A stretch of DNA of 64,000 bases from Mesobacterium pallidum (GCF_019966535.1 NZ_JAIMID010000011.1:122484-186483); one strand, 5' to 3'. Positions 23,470-32,593 are shown, counted from the first letter of the stretch. Notes: generated by a model not told the origin, from the sequence alone. Made by a program: numbers and translations.

Positions 23470-24633
23470 ATGTTCACCGCGACGATGAAGTTCGACCTTG
23501 GCGAGGACGTGGCCGCCCTTCAGGAAAGCGTCCACCGCTGGGCGCAGGATCGCGTCAAGCCGCTGGCGGCGCAGATCGACGAGACCAACGCATTCCCGAA
23601 CGAGCTGTGGCCCGAGATGGGCGAGATGGGGATGCTGGGCATTACCGTCCCCGAGGAATACGGCGGGCTGGGGATGGGTTACCTCGCCCATGCCATCGCG
23701 GTGGAAGAGGTGGCGCGGGCCTCGGCCTCCGTCTCGCTCAGCTACGGGGCGCATTCCAACCTCTGCGTCAACCAGATCAAGCTGAACGGCACGCATGAGC
23801 AGAAACAGAAATACCTGCCCGGCCTGATCTCGGGCCAGCATATCGGCGCGCTGGCCATGTCCGAACCCTCGGCCGGGTCGGACGTGGTGTCGATGAAGCT
23901 GCGCGCGGAAAAGCGCAACGATCACTTCCGACTGACCGGCAACAAGTACTGGATCACCAACGGCCCCGATGCCGACACGCTGGTGGTCTATGCCAAGTCC
24001 AACCCCGAGGCCGGATCGAAGGGCATCACCGCCTTCCTGGTCGAGAAAACCATGAAGGGCTTCAGCACCTCCAAGCATTTCGACAAGCTCGGCATGCGCG
24101 GATCGAACACGGCAGAGCTGATCTTTGACGACGTGGAGGTCCCGTTCGAAAACATCCTTGGCGAAGAGGGCAAAGGTGCGCGCGTCCTGATGTCCGGGCT
24201 CGATTACGAGCGGGTCGTGCTGGCGGCCATCGGGCCGGGCATCATGGCCAACTGCCTCGACGAGATCATGCCCTACATGGTCGAACGCAAGCAATTCGGC
24301 CAGTCGATCGGGGATTTCCAGCTGATGCAGGGCAAGATCGCCGACATGTATGTGGCGATGAATTCGTCCCGCGCCTATGTCTACGAGGCCGCCAAGGCCT
24401 GCGACCGGGGCGAGGTGACGCGCCAGGATGCGGCGGCCTGCGTGCTTTATGCCTCTGAAGAGGCGATGAAGGTCGCGCACCAGGCGGTGCAGGCCATGGG
24501 CGGGGCCGGGTACCTGACTGATAACCCGGTCGGGCGGCTCTTCCGCGATGCCAAGCTGATGGAGATCGGGGCCGGCACATCCGAGATCCGGCGCATGCTG
24601 GTGGGACGCGAGATGATGGCCGCGATGCGGTGA
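23470..24633 (+). CDS. ivd: isovaleryl-CoA dehydrogenase
   Basis: The 387-residue acyl-CoA dehydrogenase oxidises isovaleryl-CoA to 3-methylcrotonyl-CoA in leucine breakdown, passing electrons to ETF. Glu247 in SGLDYERVVLA occupies the isovaleryl-CoA-dehydrogenase position of the catalytic base, which differs from the C-terminal position in most relatives. FAD-site segments ALAMSEPSAGSDV and YWITNGPDAD are present, and the C-terminus GAGTSEIRRMLVGRE is complete. The ATG at 23470 has GGGAGGGG upstream. The next genes encode an acyl-CoA synthetase and methylcrotonyl-CoA carboxylase, which supports the assignment. Confidence 0.95.
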   Translation: MFTATMKFDLGEDVAALQESVHRWAQDRVKPLAAQIDETNAFPNELWPEMGEMGMLGITVPEEYGGLGMGYLAHAIAVEEVARASASVSLSYGAHSNLCVNQIKLNGTHEQKQKYLPGLISGQHIGALAMSEPSAGSDVVSMKLRAEKRNDHFRLTGNKYWITNGPDADTLVVYAKSNPEAGSKGITAFLVEKTMKGFSTSKHFDKLGMRGSNTAELIFDDVEVPFENILGEEGKGARVLMSGLDYERVVLAAIGPGIMANCLDEIMPYMVERKQFGQSIGDFQLMQGKIADMYVAMNSSRAYVYEAAKACDRGEVTRQDAAACVLYASEEAMKVAHQAVQAMGGAGYLTDNPVGRLFRDAKLMEIGAGTSEIRRMLVGREMMAAMR

Positions 24634-24718
24634 CGGGCTTGCGCCCGCGGCGCCTCTGCCTACACCTTGGCAGGGACGCAAACCAACATCCGTCCCCGGA
24701 CGGGCAGTCGAGGCCCCG

Positions 24719-26284
24719 ATGAAAACACTCCGCCCCGCATCCGATTACGACACGCTGCGCAAACGCTTCTTCTGGGATCTGCCGGACGAGCTGAACATGG
24801 CTCAGCAGGTCTGCGATGGCTGGGCGGCGACCGAGCCCGACCGGCTGGCGATCATCGACCTCAGCGGGAAAGAGCGGCGCGATGTGACCTATGGCGCGCT
24901 TTGGCAGCTGTCGCGGCGGATCGAGGCGGCTCTGGTCAGCTTCGGCGTGCTGCGCGGCCACCGGGTGGGGGTCCTGCTGTCGCAATCGCCCTATTGCGCG
25001 GCGGCGCATGTCGCGATCTGGCGGCTGGGCGCGATTTCCGTGCCGCTGTTCAAGCTGTTCCAGCCGGCCGCGCTGAAGACGCGGATGGACGATGCCGGCA
25101 TCGGCGTCGTGCTGACCGATGACGAGGGGCGCGAAATGCTGAAGGGCCTCGGCCCCCGCGCCGTGCTCGAGCGCGAACTGCCGGGGCCCGAGATGGCGAC
25201 CCGCGCGATCCACACGACGGGCCCGGACGAGGCGGCGGTGCTGATCTACACCTCCGGCACCACCGGCGCGCCCAAGGGGGCGCTGCACGGCCACCGGCTG
25301 CTGACCGGCCACCTGCCGGGGGTCGAGATGAGCCATGATTTCCTGGGGCAGGAGGGCGACTGCCTTTGGACACCGGCAGATTGGGCCTGGATCGGCGGGC
25401 TCTTCGACGTGCTGATGCCGGGGCTTGCGCTGGGCGTGCCGGTCGTGGCCGCGCGAATGCCGCGCTTTGTTGTGCGGAAATGCCTGAAGATCATCGAGCA
25501 AGGCAATGTCCGCAATGTGTTTTTCCCGCCCACGGCCCTGCGAATGCTCAAGGCCGAGGGCGCGGTGATCCCCGGGTTGCGCACGGTGGCGTCGGGGGGT
25601 GAGCCGCTGGGGGCCGAGATGCTCGACTGGGGCCGCGAGGCGCTGGGGGTCACGATCAACGAATTCTACGGCCAGACCGAATGCAACATGGTGGCGTCCT
25701 CCTGCCAGGCGCTGTTCCCGCCGAAACCCGGCTGCATCGGCCGCGCCGTGCCCGGCCACCGCGTCGCCGTGATCGACGCCGAGGGGCGAGAGACGGAGGG
25801 CGAAGGCGACGTGGCCGTGATGCGCGGCTCAGCATCCATGATGCTGGAGTATTGGCGCAAGCCCCAGGAAACCAAGGAAAAGTTTCGCGGCAAGTGGATG
25901 GTTACCGGCGACCGCGGCGTGATGGAGGATGGCTTTCTCCGCTTTGTCGGGCGCTCCGATGACGTGATCACGAGCGGCGGCTACCGCATCGGTCCGGCCG
26001 AGATCGAGGATTGCCTGCTGACCCATCCGGCCGTCGCCACGGTCGGCGTGGTCGGCAAGCCCGACGCGCTGCGGACCGAGATCGTCAAGGCCTACGTGGT
26101 CGTCAAGGACGGGGTCGCGGCCGATGACAAGCTGGCTGGGGAACTTCAGATATGGGTGAAAGATCGCCTCGCAAACTACTTGTATCCAAGGGAAATCGGG
26201 TTTCTGGATGCGCTGCCTGTGACCGTGACCGGCAAGGTGATCCGGCGCGAACTCAAGCTGCGCGCGATGGAGGAAGGATTGTGA
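24719..26284 (+). CDS. AMP-forming acyl-CoA synthetase of the liu operon
   Basis: The 521-residue ligase activates a carboxylic acid to its CoA thioester through an acyl-adenylate. The P-loop is YTSGTTGAPKG (177-187), the adenylate motif EFYGQTECNM lies near 318-327, TGDRGVMEDG near 396-405 and the catalytic lysine near the end in VTVTGKVIRREL. It resembles medium-chain/acetoacetyl-type enzymes. Its place after ivd suggests use of isovalerate, methyl-branched acids or acetoacetate, but the substrate cannot be read from the sequence. Its stop overlaps the next gene's GTG start. Confidence 0.92.
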   Translation: MKTLRPASDYDTLRKRFFWDLPDELNMAQQVCDGWAATEPDRLAIIDLSGKERRDVTYGALWQLSRRIEAALVSFGVLRGHRVGVLLSQSPYCAAAHVAIWRLGAISVPLFKLFQPAALKTRMDDAGIGVVLTDDEGREMLKGLGPRAVLERELPGPEMATRAIHTTGPDEAAVLIYTSGTTGAPKGALHGHRLLTGHLPGVEMSHDFLGQEGDCLWTPADWAWIGGLFDVLMPGLALGVPVVAARMPRFVVRKCLKIIEQGNVRNVFFPPTALRMLKAEGAVIPGLRTVASGGEPLGAEMLDWGREALGVTINEFYGQTECNMVASSCQALFPPKPGCIGRAVPGHRVAVIDAEGRETEGEGDVAVMRGSASMMLEYWRKPQETKEKFRGKWMVTGDRGVMEDGFLRFVGRSDDVITSGGYRIGPAEIEDCLLTHPAVATVGVVGKPDALRTEIVKAYVVVKDGVAADDKLAGELQIWVKDRLANYLYPREIGFLDALPVTVTGKVIRRELKLRAMEEGL

Positions 26285-26796
26285 CACGCGGGCGCGGTAT
26301 CCTTGGGATGGTCTTGGTGTGCAGCCTAGTTTTGGGCCTGCTGCCGGCAGCCTTGTCGGCGCAAGATGGTCAAGGGGGTCGCGTAGATGATTTCCGGATT
26401 GACGTCCTGACATGGTTCGATGGCTGCGCCGCTTTGACCCAAGACGGGCCGACAGGTAGTACCATGGACATAAAATGTGTGTCCGCCTCGACTGACTATT
26501 GCGCATTCGGTCGTCCGGAGCCGGACCATCTTCTTTGCCTGACGGATCTCACCGAGCATCTTGAGCGCGCAAACGAGGCACTCTTGGCTGTATTGCCCTC
26601 GGGCGACGGGTTGACCGGCTTTCGAAGGGTGCGTTTCGAACTGGGCCTCGCCCGGATCACCTCCGGCACATCGAGCACCTGTTACTTCCCTCCGGATGTA
26701 CTCCCGGCCGAGATAGGGTGCCCACTGTCTCAGGAAGCGATCAAGTGGGTGAATTTGCGCGACCTCATCCGACTGACCTCCGGGGGCGTGCAGTGA
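26281..26796 (+). CDS. secreted protein of unknown function
   Basis: The 171-residue protein starts at a GTG overlapping the synthetase stop (GTGA), and an ATG 9 codons later is possible. The N-terminus ILGMVLVCSLVLGLLPAALSAQ is a clear signal peptide with a cleavage site after ALSA. The mature part has six cysteines (for example FDGCAAL, DIKCVSAS, TCYFPPD), consistent with disulfides in the periplasm. The DNA is less GC-rich than its neighbours, and it overlaps the following secreted-protein gene by 4 bases. Family not recognised. Confidence 0.75.
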   Translation: MTRGRGILGMVLVCSLVLGLLPAALSAQDGQGGRVDDFRIDVLTWFDGCAALTQDGPTGSTMDIKCVSASTDYCAFGRPEPDHLLCLTDLTEHLERANEALLAVLPSGDGLTGFRRVRFELGLARITSGTSSTCYFPPDVLPAEIGCPLSQEAIKWVNLRDLIRLTSGGVQ

Positions 26797-27365
26797 GCCG
26801 TCTCCTGCATATCCTGATCCTGTTGCCGACGGGTCTGGGTTCCCAAGCCCTTCCCACCGATTTCGACAGCTGCCTCGATCTCGAGATCGCCCGGTTCGAG
26901 CGCAACCTGCGCTATCACCGCCTTGGCCCCGAGGCCGACAGTTTCGAGGTCGGCACGACCCGCGGCACGCAATTCTGCGGCACGGTGGGGATTGCGAACT
27001 GCGACCTCAGCGAGGACCGCGCGCCCTGCCAGCACGACCTTGCCGCGCGTCAGGATGCGGTGACCGACCACGTCCGCGCCACGCTGCCCGCGCCCGATGC
27101 GGTCGCAGGGAAGGCGGGGGCGGAGTCGGATCTGCTTTACCCGCAGCTTTACGCGCTGGCCTTCGATCTTTCGGCCGGGCCCGATTGCGCCGGCGATACC
27201 GACCTCATGGCGGCATGGTGCCAGGCGCGCAACGCCAATCACCGGCTCGGCTCGGCCGTGCTGGCCTGGCAGATGGCGCGCTACCTCGGGGCCGCGCCCG
27301 ATGCGATCACCGCCGGCTGGGCCAAGGCGCCGCCGGCGACGCGGCCCCGGGCGCGGAACGAATGA
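26793..27365 (+). CDS. secreted protein of unknown function
   Basis: The 190-residue protein uses a GTG start overlapping the previous stop (GTGA). VSRLLHILILLPTGLGSQALP is a short signal-peptide-like start. The mature part has about eight cysteines, including QFCGTVGIANCDLSEDRAPC, and the helix AARQDAVTDHVRATLPAP. It precedes the carboxylase beta subunit by 22 bases. Both this and the preceding gene look like passengers in a catabolic operon. No family recognised. Confidence 0.72.
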   Translation: MSRLLHILILLPTGLGSQALPTDFDSCLDLEIARFERNLRYHRLGPEADSFEVGTTRGTQFCGTVGIANCDLSEDRAPCQHDLAARQDAVTDHVRATLPAPDAVAGKAGAESDLLYPQLYALAFDLSAGPDCAGDTDLMAAWCQARNANHRLGSAVLAWQMARYLGAAPDAITAGWAKAPPATRPRARNE

Positions 27366-27387
27366 AGACAGGAAGGGGAGGCGTCAC

Positions 27388-28992
27388 ATGAAACTGCAAT
27401 CCAAGATCATCGCGTCCGGCGCCGATTTCGACGCCAACCGCGCCGCGCATCTCGCCGCGCTGGAGGCGATCCGCGCGGCGGCCGAGGCAGCCGCGGCGGG
27501 CGGCGGGGAGAAGGCGCGAGAGCGGCACCTGTCCCGCGGCAAGATGCTGCCGCGCGAGCGGGTGGCGAACCTGCTCGACCCCGGCTCGCCCTTCCTCGAG
27601 GTCGGTGCGCTGGCGGCGCATGACATGTATGGCGGTGCGGCCCCGGCGGCGGGGATGATCGCGGGGATCGGGCGCATCCATGGGCGGCTCTGCATGGTGC
27701 TGGCCAACGATGCCACCGTGAAGGGCGGCACCTATTATCCGATGAGCGTGAAAAAGCACCTGCGCGCCCAGGAGATCGCCGAGGAAAACTCCCTGCCGTG
27801 CCTCTACCTGGTCGACAGCGGCGGGGCGAACCTGCCGAACCAGGACGAGGTGTTCCCCGACCGCGACCATTTCGGCCGGATCTTCTACAATCAGGCGCGG
27901 ATGTCGGCCAGGGGCATTCCGCAGATCGCCGTTGTGATGGGCTCCTGCACGGCGGGCGGCGCCTATGTGCCGGCCATGTCGGACGTGACGATCATCGTGC
28001 GCGAGCAGGGGACGATCTTCCTGGCCGGCCCTCCGCTGGTCAAGGCCGCGACTGGCGAAGTCGTGACCTCCGAGGACCTGGGCGGCGGCGACGTGCACAC
28101 GCGCCTGTCGGGCGTGGCGGATTACCTGGCCGAGGACGACGCCCACGCGTTGGCCCTGGCGCGGCGGGCAGTGTCGCACCTCGGGGTGATGCCGGGCGCC
28201 TCCGTGCAGATGGCGAGCCCCGAAGAGCCCGCCTATGACCCCGAGGAAATCCTCGGCGTCGTGCCCGGCGACCTGCGCACGCCCTATGACATCCGCGAGG
28301 TGATCGCGCGGCTCGTGGACGGCTCGCGCTTTGACGAGTTCAAGGCGCGGTTCGGCGAGACGCTGGTGACCGGGTTCGCCCATGTCAAAGGCCTGCCGGT
28401 CGGGATCGTCGCCAACAACGGCGTGCTGTTTTCCGAGGCCGCGCAGAAGGGGGCGCATTTCGTTGAACTCTGTTCACAGCGCGGCATCCCCCTGGTGTTC
28501 CTGCAGAATATCACCGGCTTCATGGTCGGCCGGAAATACGAGAACGAGGGTATCGCGCGGCATGGCGCCAAGATGGTGACGGCGGTGGCGACCACGAACG
28601 TGCCCAAGATCACGCTGCTGGTCGGCGGCTCTTTCGGAGCGGGCAATTACGGCATGGCGGGGCGGGCCTACCAGCCGCGCTTCCTCTGGACCTGGCCGAA
28701 CAGCCGCATCTCGGTGATGGGCGGAGAGCAGGCGGCCGGCGTGCTGGCGACGGTCAAGCGCGACGCCATCGAGCGCGGCGGCGGCGCCTGGTCGGCCGAT
28801 GATGAGGCCGCGTTCAAGCGCCCCACCATCGAGATGTTCGAGCGGCAGTCGCATCCGCTTTACGCTTCGGCCCGGCTCTGGGATGACGGCGTGGTGGACC
28901 CGCGCAAGACCCGCGACGTGCTGGCGCTTTCGCTGCAGGCGTCGCTTTGCGCCCCGATCGAGGAGACGCGCTTTGGCGTGTTCCGGATGTGA
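27388..28992 (+). CDS. mccB: methylcrotonyl-CoA carboxylase beta subunit (carboxyltransferase)
   Basis: The 534-residue subunit transfers the carboxyl group from biotin to 3-methylcrotonyl-CoA, giving 3-methylglutaconyl-CoA. Both crotonase-like halves are intact: YLVDSGGANLPNQDEVFPDR and VVMGSCTAGGAYVPAMSD in the first, and LQNITGFMVGRKYENEGIAR and GGSFGAGNYGMAGRAY in the second. The LPNQDEVFPD stretch is specific for the methylcrotonyl enzyme within the family. GGAAGGGGAGG precedes the ATG. The partner alpha subunit is 1 kb downstream, after two intervening genes. Confidence 0.96.
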   Translation: MKLQSKIIASGADFDANRAAHLAALEAIRAAAEAAAAGGGEKARERHLSRGKMLPRERVANLLDPGSPFLEVGALAAHDMYGGAAPAAGMIAGIGRIHGRLCMVLANDATVKGGTYYPMSVKKHLRAQEIAEENSLPCLYLVDSGGANLPNQDEVFPDRDHFGRIFYNQARMSARGIPQIAVVMGSCTAGGAYVPAMSDVTIIVREQGTIFLAGPPLVKAATGEVVTSEDLGGGDVHTRLSGVADYLAEDDAHALALARRAVSHLGVMPGASVQMASPEEPAYDPEEILGVVPGDLRTPYDIREVIARLVDGSRFDEFKARFGETLVTGFAHVKGLPVGIVANNGVLFSEAAQKGAHFVELCSQRGIPLVFLQNITGFMVGRKYENEGIARHGAKMVTAVATTNVPKITLLVGGSFGAGNYGMAGRAYQPRFLWTWPNSRISVMGGEQAAGVLATVKRDAIERGGGAWSADDEAAFKRPTIEMFERQSHPLYASARLWDDGVVDPRKTRDVLALSLQASLCAPIEETRFGVFRM

Positions 28993-29375
28993 GGGCGCTT
29001 CGTGGCTTCATCGAGGATGCCTTCGTCCTAAAGGGCAAGGGCGTGGCGGTGATGCTGACCCATGTCGAAGGCATGCCCGAGGTGGCGATGCGCGTGATGG
29101 TCGGCGATCACGTTCTCACGATCCTCGCGCTTGGCCAGAACTCGACCGACGGGCAGGCCGTGTCCCATCGGCCCTGCCTGACCGGCAAGCCGGGGCCCGG
29201 GTATGGGGGCGTTGTGGTAGACTGGCCGGGCAATCCGCGAGACATCGCCAGGCAATGGGTCGAGGACTGCTCAGAGCTCCGCAGCAGTTCCACAGGACCG
29301 GTGTCCGCCATCGCCTGCCCGGCGTCCGGGCCTTTGCGCTTGCAGGTCCTCAAGCAGAACGAAAGCGGGATGTAG
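28989..29375 (+). CDS. small protein of unknown function between carboxylase genes
   Basis: The 128-residue frame starts with a GTG overlapping the mccB stop (GTGA). It contains GKGVAVMLTHVEGMPEVAMR and GQNSTDGQAVSHRP, followed by PGYGGVVVDWPGNPRDIARQ. Codon bias is like its neighbours. There is no signal peptide or recognised family. It lies upstream of a repeat half-copy and the macrodomain gene, in a block that separates the two carboxylase subunit genes. Confidence 0.6.
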   Translation: MRALRGFIEDAFVLKGKGVAVMLTHVEGMPEVAMRVMVGDHVLTILALGQNSTDGQAVSHRPCLTGKPGPGYGGVVVDWPGNPRDIARQWVEDCSELRSSSTGPVSAIACPASGPLRLQVLKQNESGM

Positions 29376-29426
29376 TGGTGAGATGCGCCTTCAAGGCCGC
29401 CAGGCAGAGTGGCTGGCGTTGCGCAA

Positions 29427-29487
29427 GCGAGGGGCCAGCCCCTCGCGCTCCCCGGAGTTTATTAGGCAAGATGAAGGGGGATCGGGG
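29427..29487 (+). repeat. palindromic intergenic repeat, half copy E
   Basis: The hairpin GCGAGGGGCCAGCCCCTCGC (29427-29446) is followed by one arm, CTCCCCGGAGTTTATTAGGC then AAGATGAAGGGGGATC. The ATG at 29471 opens six codons (MKGDRG) whose TGA overlaps the macrodomain ATG at 29488 (ATGA). Confidence 0.8.
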
Positions 29488-29982
29488 ATGAGCGTGGAGG
29501 TCTGGCGCGGGGACATCACCACGCTCGCCGTGGATGCCATCGTCAACGCGGCGAACCGGTCCTTGTTGGGCGGGGGTGGCGTGGATGGGGCCATTCACCG
29601 GGCGGCGGGACCGGGGTTGCTGGCCGAATGTCGGGCGCTCGGCGGGTGCCAGACCGGGCAGGCGAAGGTGACGGGCGGGCATGACTTGCCTGCGCGCTAC
29701 GTGATCCACACCGTCGGCCCGGTCTGGCAGGGAAGCGGCGCGGGGGAGGCGGAGCTGCTGGCCTCGTGCTACCGGCAGAGCCTGGCACTGGCCGAGGCGG
29801 CCGGCTGCGCGTCGGTCGCCTTTCCGGCGATCTCGACCGGGGTCTATGGCTATCCGGCCGACGCGGCCGCGCGGATCGCCGTGCGGGAAGTGAGCAAGAG
29901 CGACATGGCGGTCACGCTGGTCGCCTTCGACGAGGGAACGGAGCGGCTCTTGCGCGATGCGCTGGCCGCCAAGGAGGGGTGA
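29488..29982 (+). CDS. macrodomain ADP-ribose hydrolase (YmdB-like)
   Basis: The 164-residue protein is a single macrodomain of the O-acetyl-ADP-ribose deacetylase type, which hydrolyses ADP-ribose esters. Key parts are WRGDITTLAVDAIVNAANRS (6-25), then LLGGGGVDGAIHRAAG and AFPAISTGVYGYPADAAA. The catalytic Asn and Asp positions are present in NAANRS and GGGVDGA. Start is the ATG at 29488, placed directly after a repeat half-copy. Its TGA overlaps the mccA start (TGATG), so it is translationally coupled to the carboxylase alpha subunit. The role in this operon is not obvious. Confidence 0.93.
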   Translation: MSVEVWRGDITTLAVDAIVNAANRSLLGGGGVDGAIHRAAGPGLLAECRALGGCQTGQAKVTGGHDLPARYVIHTVGPVWQGSGAGEAELLASCYRQSLALAEAAGCASVAFPAISTGVYGYPADAAARIAVREVSKSDMAVTLVAFDEGTERLLRDALAAKEG

Positions 29983-31928
29983 TGTTCGACACGATCCTGA
30001 TTGCGAACCGGGGCGAGATTGCCTGCCGGGTGATGAAGACGGCGCAAGTCATGGGGCTGCGCTGCGTGGCGGTCTATTCCGACGCCGATGCGGGCGCGAT
30101 GCATGTCGCCATGGCCGACGCGGCGGTGCATATCGGCGGGCCGGCCCCGGCCGACAGTTACCTGCGGGGCGACGCGATCATCGCGGCCGCGCTGGCGAGT
30201 GGCGCGCAGGCGATCCATCCGGGCTACGGGTTCCTTTCCGAGAACCCGGAGTTCGTGGAGGCGGTGGAGGCCGCCGGCCTGACCTTCATCGGGCCCTCGG
30301 CCAGCGCGATCCGCAAGATGGGGCTGAAAGATGCCGCCAAGGCCTTGATGGAAAAGGCGGGCGTGCCGGTCGTGCCGGGTTATCACGGTGAGCGGCAGGA
30401 GCCGGACTTCCTGGCCGGCGAGGCGGACCAGATCGGCTATCCCGTGCTGATCAAGGCGGTCGCGGGGGGCGGCGGCAAGGGGATGCGGCTGGTCGAGCGG
30501 CCGGAGGATTTCGCAGAGGCGCTGAAAAGCGCCCAGTCCGAGGCGCGGACCGCCTTCGGCAACCCGGCGGTGCTGATCGAGAAATATGTGACCAAGCCTC
30601 GCCATATCGAGGTGCAGGTCTTTGGCGATGGCACCCGCGCGGTGCATCTCTTTGAACGGGACTGTTCGTTGCAGCGCCGCCACCAGAAGGTGATCGAAGA
30701 GGCGCCGGCCCCCGGCATGACCGAGGAAATGCGGCAGGCCATGGGCGCCGCCGCCGTGCGCGCGGCCGAGGCGATCGGCTATTCCGGCGCGGGAACGATC
30801 GAGTTCATCGTGGACGGCAGCGACGGGCTGCGCCCCGATGGCTTCTGGTTCATGGAGATGAACACCCGCCTGCAGGTCGAACACCCGGTGACCGAGGCGA
30901 TCACGGGCGTGGACCTTGTCGAATGGCAGTTGCGGGTGGCTGCCGGGGAGCCTCTGCCCGTACGGCAGGAGGACCTATCGATCACCGGTCATGCCTTCGA
31001 GGCGCGGCTTTATGCCGAGGACGTCCCCAAGGGCTTTCTGCCCGCGACCGGCCGGCTGACGCACCTGGCCTTTCCCGAAAGCGCGCGGGCCGATACCGGC
31101 GTGCGGGCCGGCGATGAGATCAGCCCGTGGTACGATCCGATGATCTCGAAGGTCATCACCCACGGTCCGACCCGGGCCATCGCGCTCAAGCGGCTGGCGC
31201 GGGCGCTGGAGGAGACGCAGGTGGCGGGCACTGTGACCAACCTTGCCTTCCTTGGCGCGCTGGCCCGGCATGAGGGGTTCGCGGCAGGTGATGTCGATAC
31301 CGGGCTGATCGCGCGGGATATCGACGCGCTGACCGATACGCCCGAGGTGCCCGCACCCGTGATCGCCCAGGCGGCGCTGGTGGCGCTGGGGCTGGACGGG
31401 AAACCGGCCTGGGATCAGGGCTTTCACCTCTGGGCGCCTGCCTGGCGGACGGTGACGCTCGACTGGACCGGCGAGGCGCGCGACCTGCGCGTCATGGTGC
31501 GCGGGCCAGGCTCTGCCCTGGTCGACGTGGATGGGCTGGTGGTCGAGGCGCTGTGGCAGGACGGCTGGCAGCTGGATGGCACGGCCGCCGCGCCCGCCGC
31601 GCGCAGCGGCGATACGATCACGATCTTTGCCCACCACGGCATCTCGATCCGCGTGATCGACCCGCTGGCGCGGGACGCCGCCGCCGGGGCAGGGGCCGGG
31701 GTGATCGAGGCGCCGATGCCGGGGCTGGTGCGCGCCGTGCTGGCCAAGCCGGGGCAACAGGTGACGGCCGGGGATCGGCTGGCCGTGCTCGAGGCGATGA
31801 AGATGGAACATGCCCTGACCGCCGCCCGAGACGGGGTGGTGGCCGAGGTACTGGTCACCGAGGGCCAGCAGGTCGAGGCGGGCGCGCCGCTGATCCGGCT
31901 CGAGGACGAAGCGGAGGCCGCCGCGTGA
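29982..31928 (+). CDS. mccA: methylcrotonyl-CoA carboxylase alpha subunit (biotin carboxylase and biotin carrier)
   Basis: The 648-residue subunit carboxylates its own biotin with bicarbonate and ATP. The biotin carboxylase domain spans about 1-450: IANRGEIACRVMKTAQVMG, KAVAGGGGKGMRL, EVQVFGDG and MEMNTRLQVEHPVTE. A linker domain follows. The C-terminal carrier domain has the biotin lysine, Lys607, in EAMKMEH. It starts one base into the macrodomain stop codon. The biotin must be attached by the BirA encoded at 53083. Confidence 0.96.
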   Translation: MFDTILIANRGEIACRVMKTAQVMGLRCVAVYSDADAGAMHVAMADAAVHIGGPAPADSYLRGDAIIAAALASGAQAIHPGYGFLSENPEFVEAVEAAGLTFIGPSASAIRKMGLKDAAKALMEKAGVPVVPGYHGERQEPDFLAGEADQIGYPVLIKAVAGGGGKGMRLVERPEDFAEALKSAQSEARTAFGNPAVLIEKYVTKPRHIEVQVFGDGTRAVHLFERDCSLQRRHQKVIEEAPAPGMTEEMRQAMGAAAVRAAEAIGYSGAGTIEFIVDGSDGLRPDGFWFMEMNTRLQVEHPVTEAITGVDLVEWQLRVAAGEPLPVRQEDLSITGHAFEARLYAEDVPKGFLPATGRLTHLAFPESARADTGVRAGDEISPWYDPMISKVITHGPTRAIALKRLARALEETQVAGTVTNLAFLGALARHEGFAAGDVDTGLIARDIDALTDTPEVPAPVIAQAALVALGLDGKPAWDQGFHLWAPAWRTVTLDWTGEARDLRVMVRGPGSALVDVDGLVVEALWQDGWQLDGTAAAPAARSGDTITIFAHHGISIRVIDPLARDAAAGAGAGVIEAPMPGLVRAVLAKPGQQVTAGDRLAVLEAMKMEHALTAARDGVVAEVLVTEGQQVEAGAPLIRLEDEAEAAA

Positions 31929-32593
31929 CCGAAGATCGCCTCTGCCTGCACCATGTCCCGTCCTCGCGCAGCTTCCGGGTGCTGTGGATGCTGGCCGAAC
32001 TCGGGATGACCCCCGAGATCGAGCTTTACGCCATCCCCGACGGGTCGCTGCGGACCACGGACTTCCTTGAGAAATCCCCGGCCGGCCGCGTGCCCGCGCT
32101 GGAAATCGACGGGCAGGTGATCTTTGAATCCGGCGCGATCCTGGAATACCTGGCCGAAACCCGCCCCGAGGCGGCGCTGGGGCGCGCGCCGGGGCAAACC
32201 GAGCGGGTCGACTACCTGCAATGGATGCATTTCGCAGAGACCCAGGCCAGCATCCTCGCCAATCTCAACCTGCAACACGTCTTCCTGCGCGACCCTTCGA
32301 CCAAGTCACCCACCGTGCTCAAGATCGAGGCGGCGCGGCTGGCCCGCACGCTCGACGTGATCGAACGGGCCGTGACCGAAAGGGACTGGCTGCTGGCCGG
32401 GGGCTTTTCCGCCGCCGACATCATGCTGGGCTTCAACCTTTACGCCGCGCCGTTCTTCGTGCGGCTTGATCCATACCCGGCCGTCCGGGACTACATAGAC
32501 CGGATCGAGGCGCGCCCGGCCCATGCCAAGGCCCGGTTGATGGACGGCCCGCAAGCGTTCTACAGCCGCGATTTCTACCCCTGGGACAGCTGA
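31925..32593 (+). CDS. glutathione S-transferase-like protein
   Basis: The 222-residue protein has an N-terminal thioredoxin-like GST domain: SSRSFRVLWMLAELGM (9-24), AGRVPALEIDGQVIFESGAI (62-81) with the cis-proline and the ES pair that binds glutathione, and an all-helical C-terminal domain. The GTG start overlaps the mccA stop by 4 bases. It is the last gene before the 350-base gap ahead of nuoA. Its substrate is unknown; a hydratase or lyase completing leucine breakdown would have been expected here instead. Confidence 0.9.
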   Translation: MTEDRLCLHHVPSSRSFRVLWMLAELGMTPEIELYAIPDGSLRTTDFLEKSPAGRVPALEIDGQVIFESGAILEYLAETRPEAALGRAPGQTERVDYLQWMHFAETQASILANLNLQHVFLRDPSTKSPTVLKIEAARLARTLDVIERAVTERDWLLAGGFSAADIMLGFNLYAAPFFVRLDPYPAVRDYIDRIEARPAHAKARLMDGPQAFYSRDFYPWDS

